Shown here piece by piece: positions 8,791 through 18,140 of a DNA stretch of 64,000 nt. Origin of the DNA: Paenibacillus gorillae (GTDB lineage: Bacteria > Bacillota > Bacilli > Paenibacillales > Paenibacillaceae). Location: contig NZ_CBVJ010000014.1 in the NCBI RefSeq assembly GCF_000513275.1, positions 1 to 64,000 on the forward strand, in the 5' to 3' direction. The position numbers and the translations under genes are program-made. The notes below the pieces were generated by a model. The model was not told where the DNA came from and did no database searches. It saw nothing but the letters and a program-made list of their open reading frames with translations. Numbering within the stretch: position 1 is the stretch's first letter; every line of letters begins with the position of its first letter.

Positions 8791-9997
8791 AATACTGATT
8801 CGTTACGGCGATCTAATAATGAAAGGGCGCAATCGCTCCCAGTTTGAGAAAAGGCTGCTTCAACAGCTAAAGCGCTCGCTTCGTCCATTCGAAGCCTTAA
8901 CTTACTTTAAAACATACGGACGGCTGACGATCAGCTTAAACGGCGAAAGCTATGAGCCGATTGCCGCCCGGATTAAAGATATTTTCGGCATCGCGTCCTT
9001 CAGTCCGGTTCTAAGCGTGGAGAACGACCTGGAAAAAATCCGTGAAGCTTCGCTCATGCTCATGAAATCACTGGATACACCGCCCAAAACGTTTAAAGTG
9101 ACAGCGAAGCGGGGCTGGAAAGCCTATCCGCATTCATCGCAGGAAATGAATCATCTTGTAGGCTCTTATGTGCTTCCGGCAATGCCGGAATTGAAAGTGG
9201 ACGTTCGCAATCCCGAGGTTGAGCTTCGGGTTGACGTTCAGGAGGAAGCGACCTACATTTTCGTAAAAGTCGAAATGGCAGCGGGAGGTTTTCCGTTTGG
9301 CTCGAACGGCAAGGCGCTGCTCTTGTTATCCGGCGGTATCGACAGCCCCGTAGCTGGCTGGATGGCGATGCGTAAAGGGCTGGAGCTTGAAGCGGTACAT
9401 TTCCACAGCTATCCGTTCACGAGCGAGAAGGCGAAGGAGAAGGTTATTGATCTTGCTCGCCGTCTCAGCTACTATGCCGGTGCGCCGTTCAAGCTTCATC
9501 TGGTGCCGTTTACTGAGGTTCAGACTAGGCTTGCGGCAGCCAAGCAGGATAATCTGATCATTACATTAATGAGAAGAGCGATGCTGCGTATTACCGAGGA
9601 GCTTGCGGCTAAGAACGGCGCTCATGGCATTGTAACGGGTGAAAGCCTTGGACAGGTTGCTAGCCAGACGCTGGGCAGCATGAATGTTATTGGGCGGGCT
9701 ACCGATCTGCCTTTGATCAAGCCGCTTATTATGATGGACAAGCAGGAGATTATTAACGAAGCGGTCAGAATTGGAACGTTTGAAACATCGATTTTACCGT
9801 ATGAGGATTGCTGTACCTTATTTTTACCGAAGTCGCCAAGCACGAATCCGAATTTGAGAGTTGTAGAATATACGGAGGCTTCAATTAAAGAGCTGGATCA
9901 ATTGATCGCTGAGGCCGTGGAAGGCACGGAGATAATGACGTTAACGCCTGATGCTCCGGCTCAATCGGAAGACGCAGGAGAGGATCGTTGGTTCTAA
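8777..9997 (+). CDS. thiI: tRNA 4-thiouridine synthase ThiI
   Basis: 406 residues: an N-terminal ferredoxin-like/THUMP region (about 1-170) followed by an adenylating PP-loop domain with the signature LLLLSGGIDSPVAGW. GESLGQVASQTLGSM is the second nucleotide/tRNA motif. It activates U8 of tRNA with ATP and inserts sulfur. It may also supply sulfur for thiazole synthesis. The C-terminal rhodanese domain of enterobacterial ThiI is absent, as in Bacillus. The 14-nt overlap with the desulfurase gene means coupled translation, consistent with direct sulfur hand-over. The C terminus ends in an acidic, probably disordered tail. Confidence 0.95.
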   Translation: MNYDKILIRYGDLIMKGRNRSQFEKRLLQQLKRSLRPFEALTYFKTYGRLTISLNGESYEPIAARIKDIFGIASFSPVLSVENDLEKIREASLMLMKSLDTPPKTFKVTAKRGWKAYPHSSQEMNHLVGSYVLPAMPELKVDVRNPEVELRVDVQEEATYIFVKVEMAAGGFPFGSNGKALLLLSGGIDSPVAGWMAMRKGLELEAVHFHSYPFTSEKAKEKVIDLARRLSYYAGAPFKLHLVPFTEVQTRLAAAKQDNLIITLMRRAMLRITEELAAKNGAHGIVTGESLGQVASQTLGSMNVIGRATDLPLIKPLIMMDKQEIINEAVRIGTFETSILPYEDCCTLFLPKSPSTNPNLRVVEYTEASIKELDQLIAEAVEGTEIMTLTPDAPAQSEDAGEDRWF

Positions 9998-10011
9998 GCT
10001 TACATTTACAA

Positions 10012-10044
10012 TAAAAAAATAGCCGGAGATTGATAATCTCCGGC
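10012..10044 (-). terminator. Terminator of the leftward terC gene
   Basis: A perfect 10-bp stem (10022-10031 with 10035-10044) followed, on the minus strand, by a run of U residues (A-run at 10014-10019). It also lies just after thiI and may reduce convergent read-through. Confidence 0.85.
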
Positions 10045-10063
10045 ACTGTGGAGCAGAGATCCC

Positions 10064-10759
10064 TTAATGGGATTCTCTGCTTTGTTGATGTTGCATGCTT
10101 TTGCGGCGGTTCATGAGCAATCCTGCCGCAATGATGACGGCAACAACTACAACGATGAATCCCCAATAATAGTAGGCATTTTCTTTGAAGAAAGCACTGA
10201 ATACTTTCTCGCCTGTAATCATCTTGGCTGCGGTATAAGCGAGAACGCCTCCGCCTACATAAATAATCCAGGTGTACTTGTTAATGAGCTTGATGAACAA
10301 TGTGCTGCCCCATACGATGACAGGTACGCTGATCAACAGACCCAATATAACGAGCAGCATGCTGCCGTGAGATGCGCCGGCAACCGCAATGACGTTGTCG
10401 ATACCCATAGCCGCATCGGCAATAATAATCGTCTGAATTGATTGCCAAAGTGTATTACCCGCTTTGATGTCGCCATGATTATCGTTCTGAACGAGAAGCT
10501 TATAGGCGATCCAAAGCAGCAGCAAACCGCCGACCAGATGCAGCCAAGGCAAGTCGAGCAGCTGCACAACGATAACGGTAGCTATGATCCGAATGCCGAT
10601 CGCTCCGGCCGTGCCCCAGAGTACTGCTTTTTTCTGCAGATGCGACGGCAGGTTTCTCGCCGCCATGCCAATAACAATCGCGTTATCGCCCGCTAGGATG
10701 AGATCGATAAAGACGATGTTGAGCAGAGCCAACCAAAACTCCATTGATGATAAATCCAT
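10064..10759 (-). CDS. TerC family membrane protein
   Basis: 231 residues from the ATG at 10759, chosen because GAGGAGGG lies 11 nt upstream on the minus strand. About seven membrane helices. The TerC hallmarks are the Asp-bearing helices FIDLILAGDNAIVIGMA and IIIADAAMGIDNVIAVAGA, which form the metal-binding centre. In Bacillus relatives these proteins export manganese or help metallate exported enzymes (family knowledge). The gene is divergent from a second terC at 10913. The manganese riboswitch that often precedes such genes was not seen in the short gap. Confidence 0.9.
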   Translation of the reverse strand: MDLSSMEFWLALLNIVFIDLILAGDNAIVIGMAARNLPSHLQKKAVLWGTAGAIGIRIIATVIVVQLLDLPWLHLVGGLLLLWIAYKLLVQNDNHGDIKAGNTLWQSIQTIIIADAAMGIDNVIAVAGASHGSMLLVILGLLISVPVIVWGSTLFIKLINKYTWIIYVGGGVLAYTAAKMITGEKVFSAFFKENAYYYWGFIVVVVAVIIAAGLLMNRRKSMQHQQSRESH

Positions 10760-10912
10760 ATTTTGCTTGTCCCTCCTCTCTATCCCGTGCATGTACTTAC
10801 TGGAAGTCAAAGGTATAGTACGGATGACTTCTCAGATGGATTCAAAATATTTTTGTAGGACATATTCCCGGCAGCTTGGACATACAGGTTGTAAGGGAGG
10901 AGTTGATCGACG

Positions 10913-11569
10913 TTGGATAACCTCATTACATTTATTGAAATTGTACTCATCAATTTGCTTCTTAGCGGAGACAATGCTGTCGTCATCGCAATGGCCAGTC
11001 AGCATTTACCCCCTCATCAGCGGAAAAAGGCGGTATGGTGGGGGGCGCTGGCTGCTGTAGGATTGCGCTGCATCCTTACACTGGCTGCTATCTCTCTTCT
11101 GCAAACACCTTATTTGCAGGCGGTTGGAGCGGCGCTGCTGCTCTATATTGCGGTCAAGCTGCTCGTTGACGCAGGCAGCGGCGGCGAAATTCATACGATG
11201 AAAAAGCCGAAATCGCTTAGTCAAGCGATTCAAACGATTGTCGCCGCCGATTTCATCATGAGCCTGGATAATGTACTAGCTATTGCAGCTGTGGCGGACG
11301 GGAAGCCTGTACTTATTTTGCTCGGCATTGCGCTAAGCATACCTATGATCATTTGGGGCAGCCACATTTTAGGAAAACTGCTGCAACGGGTTCCATCACT
11401 CATCTATATCGGATCAGCTTTGCTTGGTTATGCGGCAGGAGGAATGCTGGTAAATGATCCCGGCATGGACGACATTCTTTTTCACGGCAGTATGATGGCA
11501 GCACAAGCGATACCACTGTTTTGCATCCCGTTAGTGATCGTAATCGGGCTGCTAATGAGAAGGCGATAA
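10913..11569 (+). CDS. TerC family membrane protein (second copy)
   Basis: 218 residues from a TTG start; GGGAGG lies 12 nt upstream. It has the same fold as the divergent neighbour: ILINLLLSGDNAVVIAMA and VAADFIMSLDNVLAIAAVA carry the conserved Asp/Asn residues, and the final helix ends in Arg/Lys residues. It is clearly a paralogue but not a recent duplicate, since most other residues differ. The likely role is manganese or related metal transport/metallation (family inference). Ends at its own terminator. Confidence 0.88.
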   Translation: MDNLITFIEIVLINLLLSGDNAVVIAMASQHLPPHQRKKAVWWGALAAVGLRCILTLAAISLLQTPYLQAVGAALLLYIAVKLLVDAGSGGEIHTMKKPKSLSQAIQTIVAADFIMSLDNVLAIAAVADGKPVLILLGIALSIPMIIWGSHILGKLLQRVPSLIYIGSALLGYAAGGMLVNDPGMDDILFHGSMMAAQAIPLFCIPLVIVIGLLMRRR

Positions 11570-11586
11570 AAGAAAATGTTCACATG

Positions 11587-11622
11587 CCGTTCACAAATGC
11601 ACCGAGTGAACGGTATTTTTTT
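11587..11622 (+). terminator. Terminator after the second terC gene
   Basis: An 8-bp perfect stem (11587-11594 with 11606-11613) followed by a T-rich tract with eight consecutive T. Confidence 0.85.
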
Positions 11623-11740
11623 TATGCGGTTCCTTCTGTTCCCGCTGGCATTTTCATCACACTTCCATTAAACTAGAAAAGATAAAAACTGTCGTCTTTC
11701 GTCATCGTTTGCGATAGACGTTGTAAGGAGCGGAAAGCGA

Positions 11741-12223
11741 ATGCCTAATAACAAATATTCCGCTGGAATTCTAGTTTTGCTGGCTGGGGTCGTTATTTTA
11801 CTGGGCAAACTTGGTGTATTCAGCTTTTTGGGGGCAATTTTTTGGCCGCTGCTCGTTCTCATTCCCGGCATTTTGCTGCATGTTTTTTATTTCGGCAGAT
11901 TGTTTCCGGCGGCTGTACTCGTACCGGGAGGTATCTTGATCGTCTATGCTGTGCTGTTCATCGTTTGCAATATTTTCGGATGGAATTCCCTTAAATATTT
12001 GTGGCCGCTGTTCATCTTTGGTATTGCCGTCGGCCTCTACGAATATTATTTGCTCAGCTCTACGAAAGAACGGGTTATTCTTACGGCGTCTATTGCGCTT
12101 GCCGCTTCCTCTGCCGTATTTTTAGCACTGGTGCTGTTATGGAGCTGGGGCATTTATGCGATTGCCATCGTACTGATCGGTGCGGGAAGCTGGATGTTGT
12201 TCGGCAGACGAAATCGTTGGTAA
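11741..12223 (+). CDS. Small polytopic membrane protein (LiaI/DUF5668-like)
   Basis: 160 residues with five to six hydrophobic segments and short loops. The start (YSAGILVLLAGVVILLGKLG, then FWPLLVLIPGILL) resembles the LiaI/LiaF-like transmembrane repeat, where one such unit occurs twice (about 8-50 and 80-155). The C terminus is basic (FGRRNRW). Function is unknown; relatives are linked to envelope-stress systems, but no sensor kinase lies next to it here. It is the leader of, or a separate unit before, typA 51 nt downstream. Confidence 0.7.
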   Translation: MPNNKYSAGILVLLAGVVILLGKLGVFSFLGAIFWPLLVLIPGILLHVFYFGRLFPAAVLVPGGILIVYAVLFIVCNIFGWNSLKYLWPLFIFGIAVGLYEYYLLSSTKERVILTASIALAASSAVFLALVLLWSWGIYAIAIVLIGAGSWMLFGRRNRW

Positions 12224-12274
12224 CAAGTAGAAAGAAAGCAAGAACAAATTAGACAAATGGAGTGGTTACAAGTT

Positions 12275-14116
12275 ATGCACGCAAGAGACAACATACGTAA
12301 TATCGCGATTATCGCGCACGTTGACCATGGTAAAACGACGCTCGTCGACAAACTGCTGCAACAATCGGGCACATACCGGGATCATGAAACGGTACAAGAG
12401 CGCGCGATGGATTCCAATGATCTGGAGCGTGAACGCGGCATCACGATTTTGGCTAAGAACACAGCCATTACGTACAATGATTATTTGATTAACATCGTAG
12501 ATACGCCAGGACACGCCGATTTCGGCGGTGAAGTGGAACGGATTATGAAGATGGTTGACGGTGTATTGCTCGTCGTTGACGCATTCGAGGGCTGCATGCC
12601 GCAAACGAAATTCGTATTGCGCAAAGCACTTGAGAGCAACTTAACGCCGATTGTTGTCGTCAATAAAATCGACCGTCCGAACGCACGCCCTTCTGAAGTC
12701 ATCGACGAAGTGCTTGATCTGTTCATTGAGCTAGGTGCCAACGACAACCAACTGGAATTCCCGGTTGTTTACGCATCCGCGCTGATGGGCACATCCAGTC
12801 TTGATCCGGAGCAGCAGGATTCCAACATGAAGGCTTTGTACGAGACGATTACAAGCCACATTCCTGCTCCAACTGAAGAAGTAAATGCACCATTCCAATT
12901 CTTGGTTACGCTGCTTGACTATAACGAGTATATGGGCCGGATTGCCGTTGGCCGAGTTAACCGCGGCGTTGTGAAGCAAGGCCAAACCGTAGCCGTTATC
13001 GACCGCGAAGGTAAAACCAAGCAAGCTCGGATCGAGAAACTGTTTGGTTTCCAAGGCTTGAAAAAGATTGAAATCGAAGAAGCCGGCGCTGGCGATATCG
13101 TTGCCATTGCAGGTATTCGCGAAATCAACATCGGTGAGACGATTGCCGACTTTGCAAACCCAGAAGCGCTGCCAGTACTAAAAATCGATGAGCCGACACT
13201 GCAAATGACATTCCTCGTCAACAACAGTCCGTTCGCAGGCCGCGAAGGCAAGTGGGTTACATCCCGCAAGCTGCGCGAGCGTCTCTTTAAAGAGCTGGAA
13301 ACAGACGTTGCGCTTCGCGTAGACGAAACGGACAGCCCAGATGCTTTTGTCGTATCGGGCCGCGGCGAGCTTCATCTCAGTATTCTGATCGAGAATATGC
13401 GTCGTGAAGGCTTTGAGCTGCAAGTATCTAAGCCTGAAGTTATAATCAAGGATATCGACGGCGTGAAAAGCGAGCCGTACGAGCGTTTGATGATCGACGT
13501 TCCAGAAGACAGCATGGGCTCTGTTATGGAGAGCCTTGGCACACGCAAAGCCGAAATGGTCAACATGATCAACAACGGCAACGGCCAAGTTCGTCTGGAA
13601 TTCGTTATGCCGGCACGCGGCTTGATCGGGTACCGCACATCGTTCTTGACGATGACTCGCGGCTATGGCATCATGAACAGCGCATTTGACAGCTATGGTC
13701 CACTCGTCGGCACTAATGTTGGCGGACGTCACCAAGGCGTGCTTGTATCGAGCGAGAATGGCAACTCTACTTTCTACGGCATGATGGGTGTAGAAGACCG
13801 TGGCATTCAGTTCGTTGAGCCAGGTACAGAAATTTACGAAGGTATGATTGTTGGCGAGCACACGCGCGAGAATGACATCATCGTAAACATCTGCAAAGAG
13901 AAACAACTGAACAACATTCGCTCCGCAGGTAAAGACGATACGGTTAAGCTGAAAACACCGCGTCTGTTCTCCCTGGAGCAAGCGCTGGAGTATTTGAATG
14001 ATGACGAGTATTGCGAAATTACGCCGAAGTCGATTCGTCTCCGCAAAAAGATCTTGAACAAAAGCGAACGCGAACGTGCCGAGAAGCACCGCAAAACATC
14101 GCAAGCTGGCGTTTAA
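12275..14116 (+). CDS. typA: Ribosome-associated GTPase TypA/BipA
   Basis: 613 residues from the ATG at 12275 (MHARDNIRN), which matches the usual family N terminus; an in-frame ATG at 12257 adds six residues. The G domain shows G1 [10 protein letters not shown]2 region RERGITI, G3 [10 protein letters not shown] and G4 NKID. Domain II, the EF-G-like domains III and V, and the TypA-specific C terminus ending near [13 protein letters not shown] follow. It binds the 70S ribosome at the factor site and supports ribosome assembly and growth at low temperature or under stress. It begins a cluster (ylaH next) that matches the ylaG-ylaH order of Bacillus. Confidence 0.97.
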   Translation: MHARDNIRNIAIIAHVDHGKTTLVDKLLQQSGTYRDHETVQERAMDSNDLERERGITILAKNTAITYNDYLINIVDTPGHADFGGEVERIMKMVDGVLLVVDAFEGCMPQTKFVLRKALESNLTPIVVVNKIDRPNARPSEVIDEVLDLFIELGANDNQLEFPVVYASALMGTSSLDPEQQDSNMKALYETITSHIPAPTEEVNAPFQFLVTLLDYNEYMGRIAVGRVNRGVVKQGQTVAVIDREGKTKQARIEKLFGFQGLKKIEIEEAGAGDIVAIAGIREINIGETIADFANPEALPVLKIDEPTLQMTFLVNNSPFAGREGKWVTSRKLRERLFKELETDVALRVDETDSPDAFVVSGRGELHLSILIENMRREGFELQVSKPEVIIKDIDGVKSEPYERLMIDVPEDSMGSVMESLGTRKAEMVNMINNGNGQVRLEFVMPARGLIGYRTSFLTMTRGYGIMNSAFDSYGPLVGTNVGGRHQGVLVSSENGNSTFYGMMGVEDRGIQFVEPGTEIYEGMIVGEHTRENDIIVNICKEKQLNNIRSAGKDDTVKLKTPRLFSLEQALEYLNDDEYCEITPKSIRLRKKILNKSERERAEKHRKTSQAGV

Positions 14117-14140
14117 CACTTACCTATATTTCAAAACGAA

Positions 14141-14170
14141 ACGTATCGCCGTTTAATGAACGGCGAACGT
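14141..14170. other. Intercistronic hairpin between typA and ylaH
   Basis: An 8-bp perfect stem (14146-14153 with 14159-14166), extended by flanking ACGT/ACGT, with no T-run. More likely an mRNA processing/stability hairpin than a terminator. Confidence 0.55.
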
Positions 14171-14193
14171 TTGCGCTTGGGGAGGTTTGAGGG

Positions 14194-14505
14194 ATGCAGC
14201 AATGGCTGAGCGAGCATCCGGTCATCTCGTATTTCCTGATCCTTGGATTTACGATCTACATCTTCAATAAGGTTTTTCGCGCGAACAACGCAAAGCTGCC
14301 GATTCTAAAAGAGATTTTAGTCTATGTGGTCATGGTTATCGGCGCATTTGTACTGATGATTCTACAAATCGATAAGCTGCCGATCATTCAATGCATGGGC
14401 ATTGCCGTCATCATGATGCTCATGCTGCGCGGGCGCCAACTTTACGATCAGATTAAAAAACGCCAATCCGGCGGTGATGTAAAGGAAGCAGAGCCGGGCA
14501 AATGA
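14194..14505 (+). CDS. ylaH: YlaH-like membrane protein
   Basis: 103 residues with three hydrophobic segments. Its sequence and its place right after typA match the YlaH family of Bacillus. Conserved-looking stretches are ISYFLILGFTIYIFNKVF and KEILVYVVMVIGAFVLMI. Function unknown. The start has GGGGAGG upstream. The stop overlaps the next gene by 4 nt (ATGA). Confidence 0.85.
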   Translation: MQQWLSEHPVISYFLILGFTIYIFNKVFRANNAKLPILKEILVYVVMVIGAFVLMILQIDKLPIIQCMGIAVIMMLMLRGRQLYDQIKKRQSGGDVKEAEPGK

Positions 14506-14774
14506 GGTTCGAGGACGCTTTGTTCAATTGGCTTCAAATTCAGATTGTCGCGGACGGGCGGCCAGATGATAACGCAGCTAAGGAAACACGTGATTTCTTC
14601 GTGCAAATTTTGACGGAGGATCACGGTGTTACCGAGCTGTTTCTCTTGAAGACGGATGAGACGATGGTGCATGTCAAATATGTACGGGAAGGCCGTTCCA
14701 AGCTGCAGCTCTATCCAAGAGAGTCAGCGGAGCAGCTTCTATCCGACATTCGCTCCAATCCGAAATACAATTGA
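14502..14774 (+). CDS. Small soluble protein of unknown function
   Basis: 90 residues, no membrane segment or signal peptide. Balanced charge and a likely alpha/beta fold (helix RFEDALFNWLQIQIV, strands around VTELFLLKT and MVHVKYV). I do not recognise a family. The 4-nt overlap with ylaH implies co-translation. It is not the zinc-ribbon YlaI that follows ylaH in Bacillus: no Cys residues are present. Confidence 0.7.
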   Translation: MRFEDALFNWLQIQIVADGRPDDNAAKETRDFFVQILTEDHGVTELFLLKTDETMVHVKYVREGRSKLQLYPRESAEQLLSDIRSNPKYN

Positions 14775-14790
14775 TTTGAAGGTGAACACG

Positions 14791-15879
14791 ATGTCGCAAG
14801 GTTCAACTCAGCTGCCTCCTAGAGGAGGAGCTCGTAAGCCGGTTCCATCCAACACGCCTGCCAAGGCGTCCAAGCGGAAGCCAAAGAAGAAGCGTTTTGC
14901 CACTAAAACGGTGCTTCTTGTTATTTTAGTAATTGTCGTGTTGATTGGCGGTTTTCTTGTTTATTTGGGTATACGAGCCGATCAGGCGATCAAACAGATC
15001 GGTACGGATGATCCGGATGCCACGCCAATCCCTGTCTCGGAATCGGTCAAGAACAAATCCGTCAGCATGGCTTTGCTTGGCATCGATACGAGAGCAAATG
15101 CCGGTGGCATGAATACTGACGTCATGATGGTTGCTGCTTTTAATCCAAGTACGAAATCTGCAGTTGTCGTTTCGATTCCCCGGGATTCTCTGTTGAAGCT
15201 GGATGGCTATGCAGATCGCAAAGCGAACGGGCATTACAACGCTTTTTACAGACAGGCTCTGGATAAAGAAACGAAAAGCGGAAAGAAGACGAAGGATGCC
15301 AAAGTGTTGGCGGAAGCCGATGCAAAGCGGGCAATCAGTGAAATGCTGGGCAAGTTTTTCGGTATTGAAACCAAGTATACAGCCATCATAAATTTTAAAG
15401 GCTTTACCGACGTTGTTGATGCCCTTGGCGGTATTGATGTCGATGTGGACATGGATATGAAATGGTCGGATTCCCATGACGGAACGAACATTAATTTGAA
15501 AAAAGGCTTCCAGCACTTGAACGGTGGACAGGCGCTTGATTTTGTCCGTTACCGGCAGTCCAAGGATGGCAAGAATATGTCCAGCGACTTCGATCGCAAC
15601 AAACGGGAAAGCCAGGTTGTCGCAAAAGTTGTAGACAAAATGAAGTCTCTAGATGGTCTAACCAAGCTAGGCTCCGTTATCGATGCGGTTGGCGACAATT
15701 TGAAAATCAACATGCCGCAATCAGAGATTAAAAATATGATGGGGGCTTACTTCGGCATCAGCAGCGAGAACGTTCAGTTCATCGCGCTTGAAGGGAACTG
15801 GCGCAGTCCTTATGTTTATTTGGACCAAGCGAAGCTTGAAGCCGCTCGTTCTGCCCTTCAAGCAAAAATGGCTGAATAA
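14791..15879 (+). CDS. LytR-CpsA-Psr (LCP) family wall-polymer transferase
   Basis: 362 residues from the ATG at 14791. An unusually basic N-terminal cytoplasmic tail (KRKPKKKR) leads to one membrane helix at ~38-58 (TVLLVILVIVVLIGG), then the extracellular LCP domain. Motifs: MALLGIDTR with the catalytic Asp/Arg, SIPRDS, the Arg/Asp segment FVRYRQSKDG and FDRNKRESQVVAKV. LCP enzymes attach teichoic acids or other polymers to peptidoglycan MurNAc. The GAAGGTG ribosome site is moderate. It follows the 90-residue gene by 16 nt and probably ends that transcript. Confidence 0.92.
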   Translation: MSQGSTQLPPRGGARKPVPSNTPAKASKRKPKKKRFATKTVLLVILVIVVLIGGFLVYLGIRADQAIKQIGTDDPDATPIPVSESVKNKSVSMALLGIDTRANAGGMNTDVMMVAAFNPSTKSAVVVSIPRDSLLKLDGYADRKANGHYNAFYRQALDKETKSGKKTKDAKVLAEADAKRAISEMLGKFFGIETKYTAIINFKGFTDVVDALGGIDVDVDMDMKWSDSHDGTNINLKKGFQHLNGGQALDFVRYRQSKDGKNMSSDFDRNKRESQVVAKVVDKMKSLDGLTKLGSVIDAVGDNLKINMPQSEIKNMMGAYFGISSENVQFIALEGNWRSPYVYLDQAKLEAARSALQAKMAE

Positions 15880-15884
15880 CCCCG

Positions 15885-15913
15885 TAGACTGACCATTTAA
15901 AAATGGATATAAT
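15885..15913 (+). promoter_or_regulatory. Candidate SigA promoter for the small gene at 15956
   Basis: A perfect TATAAT (15908-15913) lies 17 nt after TAGACT (15885-15890, 4 of 6 to consensus). The start point would be near 15920, leaving a short leader with a strong ribosome site. Confidence 0.5.
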
Positions 15914-15955
15914 ATAGCTGTGGAGATTGATTCCTTTCAGAAGGAGGTCATGCGG

Positions 15956-16117
15956 ATGACCGATCCTGTAGCTGCATTATACGAACCATTTGACGATGCT
16001 GCCCTGATTATGAAAGCTAGGCATGCTTTGCCTAAATCCGCAATTTACAATTTCAACAAAAAAGAGGCAGCAAGCGTCCCATCTGGACAAGTGTTTGCTG
16101 CCATGAAGAAAGCCTAG
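15956..16117 (+). CDS. 53-residue protein of unknown function
   Basis: The ATG at 15956 is chosen over 15950 because AAGGAGGT ends about 8 nt upstream. The product is small and soluble, with acidic then basic halves (YEPFDDAALIMKARHALP, then FNKKEAA). It has its own promoter-like sequence and is closed by a perfect terminator, which supports a real gene. No family recognised. Confidence 0.65.
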   Translation: MTDPVAALYEPFDDAALIMKARHALPKSAIYNFNKKEAASVPSGQVFAAMKKA

Positions 16118-16140
16118 TGATTTATTCACTAGGCTTTTTG
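16111..16140. terminator. Terminator between convergent genes
   Basis: A perfect 10-bp stem (16111-16120 with 16126-16135) followed by TTTTTG on the plus strand. It overlaps the last codons of the 53-residue gene and faces the YlaJ-type gene. Confidence 0.85.
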
Positions 16141-16146
16141 TGTCTT

Positions 16147-16686
16147 TTAATGATGTTTGTTTAGCGCAGGAGCCTGCTGCATATCCGGCGCAATCGGGAT
16201 CACTTCGCGGGGCACCTGAGGCACAATACGGCCGATAATGTCGGCCATCTCTTCCGCGAAGCCTCTGATCGGCTTGCCGCGGCGAATATCGGCTCCCATT
16301 TCGTTAAGGCGCTGGGCGATATCAATATCTGCGGAGACGATGGCATCAATACCGTATGGATCCTTGTGAAACGCTTCGGCAACCGAGTATTTGATCGTAC
16401 CGACTCTGGAACGATCCAGCTTGCTGTCAACGTCAATGCCCACAACAGCCGTATTGCCGAATACGACGCAATGTGCATTTTCGACGCCTTCGATTCCTTT
16501 AGCCAGCTGCTCCAGATGGAGCGCAACTTGCTCTGGATTTTTAATCTCCTTTTTCTGAGGAGCGGTTTGCTGAGCTTTGACCCTTTGATTATTCTGTGGA
16601 GAGGGTGATGTTTCGTTTCGTGCGACGGTGCTGCAACCGCCCGTTATTGCGATAATCGCGACAATCGTAATTAGCCTTTTTAACAT
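16147..16686 (-). CDS. ylaJ: YhcN/YlaJ family sporulation lipoprotein
   Basis: 179 residues from the ATG at 16686, preceded on the minus strand by GAGGTGG. A lipoprotein signal peptide ends at IAITGGC, with the acylated Cys at residue 18. A Gln/Pro/Lys-rich linker leads to the YhcN/YlaJ domain (VENAHCVVFGNTAVVGIDVD, then AIVSADIDIAQRLNEMGADI). Family members are spore or germination-associated lipoproteins. It sits beside the PhoH-type gene as in the yla cluster of Bacillus, but here it is transcribed against its neighbours. Confidence 0.9.
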   Translation of the reverse strand: MLKRLITIVAIIAITGGCSTVARNETSPSPQNNQRVKAQQTAPQKKEIKNPEQVALHLEQLAKGIEGVENAHCVVFGNTAVVGIDVDSKLDRSRVGTIKYSVAEAFHKDPYGIDAIVSADIDIAQRLNEMGADIRRGKPIRGFAEEMADIIGRIVPQVPREVIPIAPDMQQAPALNKHH

Positions 16687-16799
16687 TTTGCCACCTCGTC
16701 TTTCCTGTTGCAGATCGTTGTCCAATCGTAGTGTACCCGCAGCCATGTATGGCTATGTATGCCTATTTCTAATGAATGACCGACGCCGGGAGGGTTCTC

Positions 16800-18131
16800 A
16801 TGAAAAAAATATTCGTGCTCGATACCAACGTACTGCTTCATGATCCGCAAGCGATCTACGCCTTCGATGATAATGAAATTATCATTCCCGCGGTGGTTCT
16901 AGAGGAGATCGACTCGAAGAAGAGACTGGCTGATGAATTAGGACGAAATGCGCGTTCAATATCGCGATTGCTGGATAAAATGCGGGAGGCCGGACATCTG
17001 CATGAAGGCATCCAGCTTCCTGGAGGCGGCTTGTTAAAGGTAGAGCTCAACCATCGCAGCTTCGTCAGAGTGCAAGAGATGTTTGGGGAAATGTCTAACG
17101 ACAACCGGATTTTGGCGGTAGCGCTCAATTATCATCTGGAGCAGCTGGAGCGTGAGGAGGCCAGCACCGTAGTGCTGGTCAGCAAGGATGTGCTCGTGCG
17201 GATCAAAGCCGACGTGCTTGGGCTGAAGGCACAGGATTACTTGTCTGACCGGACGATAACGACTTCCGATTTTTACGCAGGCTATGCTACCTTGTTCGTA
17301 CATCCGTCGGTAATTGACGAGTTTTACAGCTATCGGTTTCTGACCGTCAAGAACTTGCAATTGAACTCCAGGCTGAATCCCAATGAATTTATTATTTTAC
17401 GCGATGAAATGGGAACTTCCAAATCCGCTCTACTGAAGGTGAGTTCGGACGGAATCAAGCTGGAACCGTTATTTCTCAGCAACGATCCCGTATGGGGAAT
17501 CACGGCTCGCAATGCGCAGCAGAGAATGGCGCTGGAGCTGCTTCTAAACGATGATGTTCCGCTCGTAACACTTACCGGCAAGGCCGGCACGGGCAAGACG
17601 CTGCTTGCGCTTGCAGCGGGTCTGCTGAAGGTAGAGGATGAGCATAAATACAAAAAACTGCTGATCGCAAGACCCGTCGTTCCGATGGGTAAAGATATCG
17701 GCTATCTTCCTGGAGAGAAGGAAGAAAAGCTGCGTCCGTGGATGCAGCCGATTTACGATAATTTGGAGTATTTATTCGATACGAAAAAATCGGGTGACAT
17801 CGATAAAATATTGATGGGCCTTGGCAGTATACAGGTAGAAGCATTGACCTATATAAGGGGACGCTCGATTCCGGGGCAATTTATTATTATTGACGAAGCA
17901 CAAAACCTGACAAAGCATGAAGTGAAAACGATCGTCTCTCGGGTCGGTGAGGGCAGTAAAATCGTTCTAATGGGCGATCCTGAGCAGATCGACCATCCGT
18001 ATTTGGACTCTATCAGCAATGGCCTCACTCACATTGTGGAGCACTTCAAAGCGGAAGGGCTGAGCGGTCATATGACGCTCGAAAAAGGCGAGCGCTCCAA
18101 GCTAGCCCAGCTCGCCGCCGACCTGCTCTAA
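16800..18131 (+). CDS. ylaK: PIN domain plus PhoH-type ATPase (YlaK)
   Basis: 443 residues from the ATG at 16800 (GGGAGGG upstream). Residues 1-~130 form a PIN nuclease domain with acidic residues in FVLDTNVLLHD and VVLEEIDS. Residues ~230-443 form the PhoH-like helicase/ATPase with Walker A GKAGTGKT, ARPVVPMGKDIGYLPG, Walker B FIIIDEAQN and GDPEQIDHPYLD. PIN-PhoH proteins (PhoH2) are RNA helicase/RNases in mycobacteria, so an RNA-processing role is inferred. It is divergent from the YlaJ lipoprotein and followed by a strong terminator. Confidence 0.94.
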   Translation: MKKIFVLDTNVLLHDPQAIYAFDDNEIIIPAVVLEEIDSKKRLADELGRNARSISRLLDKMREAGHLHEGIQLPGGGLLKVELNHRSFVRVQEMFGEMSNDNRILAVALNYHLEQLEREEASTVVLVSKDVLVRIKADVLGLKAQDYLSDRTITTSDFYAGYATLFVHPSVIDEFYSYRFLTVKNLQLNSRLNPNEFIILRDEMGTSKSALLKVSSDGIKLEPLFLSNDPVWGITARNAQQRMALELLLNDDVPLVTLTGKAGTGKTLLALAAGLLKVEDEHKYKKLLIARPVVPMGKDIGYLPGEKEEKLRPWMQPIYDNLEYLFDTKKSGDIDKILMGLGSIQVEALTYIRGRSIPGQFIIIDEAQNLTKHEVKTIVSRVGEGSKIVLMGDPEQIDHPYLDSISNGLTHIVEHFKAEGLSGHMTLEKGERSKLAQLAADLL

Positions 18132-18140
18132 GCTTTCTCC

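Noticed and set aside
10760-10912. Manganese (yybP-ykoY) riboswitch between the two terC genes
   Set aside because: Looked for the conserved loop sequences and saw none in the short gap.
13178-14119. 313-codon minus-strand open frame opposite typA
   Set aside because: Antisense shadow of a highly conserved gene.
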